Source: Heliocidaris erythrogramma (taxonomy: Eukaryota > Echinodermata > Echinoidea > Camarodonta > Echinometridae). Taken from it: 64,000 bases of DNA. The number at the start of each line of letters is the position of its first letter. The stretch's first letter is position 1. The stretch spans positions 32,668,208-32,732,207 of the forward strand of contig CM046856.1 in NCBI GenBank assembly GCA_025617745.1. The letters are read 5' to 3'. Position numbers and translations under genes: made by a program. Of this stretch, positions 61,201 through 64,000 are shown piece after piece. The notes beneath the pieces were generated by a model. It was given only the letters and a program-made list of their open reading frames with translations. It did no database searches and was not told where the DNA came from.

Positions 61201-64000
61201 AGATGCCTGTGGCGATGAAGTAATCGGTGGCGGCCTCCAGAGAGAGGAAAAGGAAAGGGACGTTGCTGAGGACCTTGACGAGGGCCCGAGGAGCGTCACG
61301 TATCGAGTTACCAAGTCCCGGTCGACTCACGAACTCGCTACCCTTCTGCCCTTGACGACGACGCTCACGCTGATTCTTTTTCATTCCTTACAAGGGAAGA
61401 GGGGGAATGAGATAGAGAGAGAGGGGAGGGGGAGAGGGGAGAGAGTGGGAGAAAGAGAGAGAGATGGACAAAAGAGAGAGAGAGAGAGAGAGATGGGAAG
61501 GGATCGAGAGGGAGAGAGAGTGTGAGAGAAAAAATGAGTGAGTGAAAGAGACGGAGATGGGCATTTAGACAGGGAAAAAAAACATATACACGGTATGAAA
61601 TACAATCAACAACCGAAGGTTTTGTCTACCATGTATAAACATATGAGGCAAAGTATATCTATACGTTCAACTGTTCATCTTTATCTAACTTCGCTTATTT
61701 CACCATCTTGTCTCACTATGACATTAAGATGGACGTGTTGCATTCATTATGTGATAACATTACAAATATGGAATTTAAACTACATTTACAAATATGGAAT
61801 TTAAACTATATTTAAAAGGAACCAGTCAAACATTTATTTGAATCGAACTATAAAACAAGACCGTATTCCCACAAATAAGTATGTACAAACATTCTTTAAT
61901 TTTTCACACAAAAAATATTGATTTATCTTTAATATAGACTTTTTCTCTTTGTGTTGAGATCATAAGAAGGAGGCGCAATGGTTCAGTGGTGGAGGAGTGG
62001 ACTCGTAACTGGAGGACCCGTGTTCGAAACCAAGGGGATGCAATAGTGCCCTTTGGTAAGGCATAAATAATCACTATCAAGTCCCTCGGAGAGGACTTAA
62101 ATCCGTCGGTCCCCTGGTTATTAGTTACAAGTATACACATGCTTTCTTAGCAGTCAGGTAAAATGGACCATCACACCATCAAACCATCAAACTAAACAAT
62201 AGTTACCTGGTAGTGCTTTCGGGAAAGCCATGATTGCAAATGCTGATAGAGAGATGAGGCTGGCACTGATAAGGAATCCCAGCCACCATGCACCTACCCA
62301 CAGAGGGTTGTCTGGAGTGATAGTTACGCTGAATACAAAACAAAACGAATGCCCAGTTTCATAACATGGTACAAATAAATGCAATATCTAAAACATCCTG
62401 TACATACGAAAACGAATGTCCGATTATTTCATAACATAGTAAATGATATCTATATATTCAGTGACGTGTAAATAATCTATGTCAAAACGTTATCAATAAT
62501 GATTAGATGAAAAGTAACTTATAAATCATAACTTAACATATACATTTAGTAAGTTACTATTATTTTGATCATCAATTTGATACGCTGCACTTATACAAAC
62601 AGTTATGTTGAACAAATTATAATTATATACAGTAAAACCTGTATATAGAGACCGCTCAAAGGAGACAAGAAATGCGGTCTTCACAAACAGATGGTCTTAG
62701 TGTACAGGTTCCTTTAATACAGATTTCATTAAGAAACACTGTTCAAGAGAAACAAAACTTGTGGTCTCTATATAGACAGGTGGTCTTTCTATGCAGGTGG
62801 TCACTGCAGCAGGTTTGACTGTATTTCATCTTCATTGGGGTTTCGTCTGTTGAGAGTGGGAAGAGTGTTATGCAATCTTTGGTGATATTTCTGATTACAT
62901 GCCAAACTGTGTTACGATCAATAAAACCATAAAAATATATATTTCTTTGGGAGAAATTTGAAAAAAAATGTAAAAAAAATGTAAATATCCAAAAGTAAAT
63001 AGTGAATACATAGTGAGGAAATCACGTCATCGCTATAAAATAATGGCAAATTATAACCATATCACTATTTCATATTCGAGGTCTGATTTTTCTCAAATAA
63101 AGGCTTTAATTCATTCTTTTCTTTCAGTTTACTCCTTTCGTGTTCTCAACAGAGGATCCTTTTTTTCTTTTATTTGCTGTTTTTACCTGGAAATATCAGC
63201 GTAGAAGTCTGTATGAAGGGAGAGCGTAATGACCCCGATGAAGTAGCCTATAGCTGGTCCAAAGCTCATCAATGCGTTGAATATACCTACGTGGGAGAGA
63301 TGTGCTTAGGTAAAGTCATCATCACAAAAACAATCATCATCACAAAAAAAACCTATCTAGAATTTTATTGAGGGGGGTGCGGACATTATATGAGGTGGAC
63401 CTTATTGAGGGAGCGATGTCAAGCGGACCTATGGTCACTAGCAGGGGGGGGGGTATATATAGGCACCCCTCGCACCCCCCCCCCGCAACGGACCTGTATG
63501 GTCTAATATTCTCAATCTTTTATTATCATTATAGGCCTCTGCACCTTGCTTTCTACATCCGATTTGATAACTCACGTAGTAGAAAAAAACAAAAACATTA
63601 TAGTCCCTACAAATGGATTGTAATTACCAATTCATTCCCACCGTTGTTCTGTTGGTAATTATTTTTAAATGTTTAACTGTCATATTCAACTCTTAAAAAT
63701 CATAGACTTTGTCTTGGCGTTGTGGCGTGCGCCCCTGTAATCCAGCTACCAGTGGAAGTTATAAACTGATTCAGCGGACCTAGGTTCGAGACTGAGTCAG
63801 TCTTTCGGATGGTGACGTTAAAGGTCGGTCCCAGACGTAAATAATCATATCTGATTGATACACGTCTGTACAAACCCAATTACACACACATACCCATGTA
63901 TAAACCGAAATTTTTGGTTGAGAGGTTGTCATCCATGTACGTCAAGCCGAGGGTGAAGACCGGCGCGGAGGCGAGGCTGTTGAATATCTGAGCCAAGATG
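55268..64000 (-). CDS. SLCO4A1-like: Organic anion transporter (OATP), SLCO4A1-like paralogue, 5' end beyond window
   Basis: Exons in transcript order: 64000-63894 (partial), 63286-63187, 62328-62207, 61386-61132, 59023-58828, 58418-58250, 57450-57230, 56353-56289, 55539-55268 (stop TGA at 55270-55268). They give 501 residues in one frame with GT-AG introns throughout. They correspond to exons 3-11 of the + strand gene with the same phase at every junction; the exons of 65, 122, 169 and 196 nt match exactly in length. Seen: FTLGLTYMDDN in the first exon; [25 protein letters not shown] ahead of the next transmembrane pair; a Kazal-like loop with CGEDNVMYFSPCHAGC; and the ending PTREL. It is tail to tail with the first gene, so a duplication origin is inferred. 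It has diverged strongly from its neighbour, so substrate preference may differ. The missing N-terminal third should lie just to the right. Confidence 0.93.
55592..55812 (-). mobile_element. Head-truncated copy of the CTCTCCACCCAGGTG SINE in the last intron of SLCO gene 2
   Basis: The + strand reads TATAGCGCATATCAC, then CCCTGGCTTTAGCTCCGGC, then GGTACCCATTTACTACACC and GAGTGGCAAATGTG. This is the same order as in the SINE at 23345-23643. The tRNA-like head is missing, so the copy stops near 55812. It sits just upstream of the terminal coding exon in transcript order and does not disturb its acceptor at 55540-55541. Confidence 0.75.
56846..57030. mobile_element. ~185 bp MITE with CGATAA-repeat tips, intron of SLCO gene 2
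   Basis: TAAGGGCTGGTCACATTAGT on the left and the inverted ATGTGACCAGCCCTTA on the right, each followed inward by GATAAC repeats (four copies on the left, two on the right). No coding content. Confidence 0.8.
57655..57933. mobile_element. GCGTCA-rich MITE (plus a truncated neighbour), intron of SLCO gene 2
   Basis: TTAACCTGGCTCACACGAGG, GCGTCAGTACCTGCGC, TTTTTAAACGATATCGTAC, GTCCTTACGTCAGCAAATGA and the end CTTGGCTTAA. It is inverted relative to 32859-33076. A truncated related piece (GACGCAATCGAAATGGC) precedes it at about 57660-57725. Confidence 0.7.
59150..60005 (-). pseudogene. 3' fragment of a second non-LTR retrotransposon, decayed, in an SLCO gene 2 intron
   Basis: On the - strand, remnants read SKTVSMLFGNRHML, ESFKYRGVFIDKELKWNVHI (a post-RT FLG-like motif), PHFGYADII, LTTRQREHIYVMMFKVLNNL (59745-59257 frame) and LSLPRPKTSSCKRTFFYRG. 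This is the C-terminal region typical of LINE pol proteins, with stop codons, frame changes and an internal deletion. It differs from the element at 22840-25503 and probably belongs to another clade. The intron is otherwise spliced normally. Confidence 0.8.
59307..59323. repeat. Poly-C tract inside the LINE fragment
   Basis: About 17 C interrupted from neighbouring CCCCA words. It disrupts the frame of the retrotransposon remnant. Confidence 0.8.
60028..60081. repeat. AAT microsatellite
   Basis: ATAATAATAATAAT words split by ACATGTA. Confidence 0.85.
60225..60745. mobile_element. GCGTCA-rich MITE copies, intron of SLCO gene 2
   Basis: The better copy is 60527-60745 (TTAAGCTTGGTGAGAG, GATTGCGTCAGTACC, TTTTTAAACGATATCAC, GGTCCTAACGTCAGTAAATG, AAGCCGGGCTTTAG). 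A more decayed copy occupies about 60225-60440. Confidence 0.65.
61396..61560. repeat. GA-rich microsatellite next to an SLCO gene 2 exon
   Basis: GAGAGAGAG and GGGGAGAGG blocks begin about 10 bases from the acceptor of the exon 61386-61132. On the transcribed strand this is a CT-rich tract that can serve as a long polypyrimidine tract. Confidence 0.85.
61966..62162 (+). mobile_element. tRNA-headed SINE in the matching intron of SLCO gene 2
   Basis: The + strand shows GGCGCAATGGTTCAGTGGTG (box A side), GTGTTCGAAACC (box B), CCCTTTGGTAAGGCATAAAT, and the end TGCTTTCTTAGCAGTCAGG. It lies about 44 bases past the donor of the WVGAWW exon and is antisense to the gene. It is the counterpart of 34158-34336. 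Confidence 0.75.
62628..62821. mobile_element. Probable MITE with ACAGTAAAACCTG-type ends, intron of SLCO gene 2
   Basis: ACAGTAAAACCTGTATATAG on the left and CAGGTTTGACTGT on the right, both bordered by TA, with inner GGTCTCTATATAG and CTATATAGACAGG words. No coding content. Confidence 0.6.
63287..63704. other. Intron of SLCO gene 2: no gene seen
   Basis: Contains G/C tracts at about 63444-63453 and 63475-63484 and a CATCATCACAAAAA duplication near 63314-63350. The 96-codon + frame here is not supported. Confidence 0.45.
63705..63896 (+). mobile_element. SINE with 7SL-like 5' head, abutting a splice donor of SLCO gene 2
   Basis: The head TTGGCGTTGTGGCGTGCG, CCTGTAATCCAGCTACC resembles the first 40 or so bases of SRP (7SL) RNA. 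A box-B-like GGTTCGAGAC follows, then TTTCGGATGGTGACGTTAAA and a tail ending in ACACACACATAC. A second copy in the opposite orientation is at 49768-49949. The CA-rich tail, read on the - strand, forms GTATGTGTGTG immediately after the exon ending at 63894. That makes the intron donor part of the repeat, or directly beside it. Confidence 0.65.

Overview
This 64 kb window looks like a gene-sparse piece of an animal nuclear genome. It is AT-rich, has GT-AG introns of hundreds to thousands of bases, and is packed with tRNA-headed SINEs, short inverted-repeat DNA elements, non-LTR retrotransposon remnants, microsatellites and many poly-G/poly-C tracts. The repeat repertoire (SINE bodies with motifs such as ACTCTCCACCCAGGTG, TTAA- and TA-flanked palindromic elements) and the gene content fit a marine deuterostome, most likely an echinoderm such as a sea urchin. 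That placement is inference from pattern recognition, not from a search.

Only two genes are firmly supported, both organic anion transporting polypeptides (OATP, SLCO family) resembling SLCO4A1. Gene 1 is on the + strand (30063-41357): 11 coding exons join without a frame break into 755 residues and include start, stop, the WVGAWW signature and a Kazal-like extracellular loop. Gene 2 is on the - strand (55268 to beyond 64000): nine exons are visible, equivalent to gene 1 exons 3-11, giving 501 residues; its 5' end lies outside the window. Intron phases match at every junction and several exons have identical lengths (65, 122, 169 and 196 nt), so the two are paralogues arranged tail to tail about 14 kb apart. 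Both should be 12-pass plasma-membrane carriers of amphipathic organic anions.

Layout. 1-6 kb: perfect and near-perfect tandem duplications, a TTAA-flanked palindromic element, and a duplicated unit carrying a tRNA-like sequence. 6-22 kb: no gene; purine/pyrimidine microsatellites, a degenerate SINE, and a 1.66 kb TA-flanked element with very long inverted arms (14195-15855). 22-25.5 kb: a broken non-LTR retrotransposon with a SINE inside its reverse transcriptase. 25.6-28.7 kb: an inverted-repeat element with subterminal repeat arrays, then a nested pair of inverted-repeat elements, the inner one carrying two divergent tRNA-like modules. 30-41.4 kb: SLCO gene 1, introns loaded with MITEs. 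41.4-55.2 kb: intergenic, with palindromic elements, a 7SL-like SINE nested in a MITE, an array of a TTCGGAATTACGAACC-type motif, and a frame-broken Thr/Ser-rich mucin-like reading region. 55.2-64 kb: SLCO gene 2, with a second non-LTR fragment and more MITEs and SINEs in introns.

Most notable observations: the same SINE family sits in the same intron, same orientation and similar distance from the donor in both SLCO genes; a 7SL-like SINE ends exactly at a splice donor of gene 2; and a TA-flanked element family carries paired divergent tRNA-like modules. No operon, CRISPR array or bona fide tRNA/rRNA gene was found.
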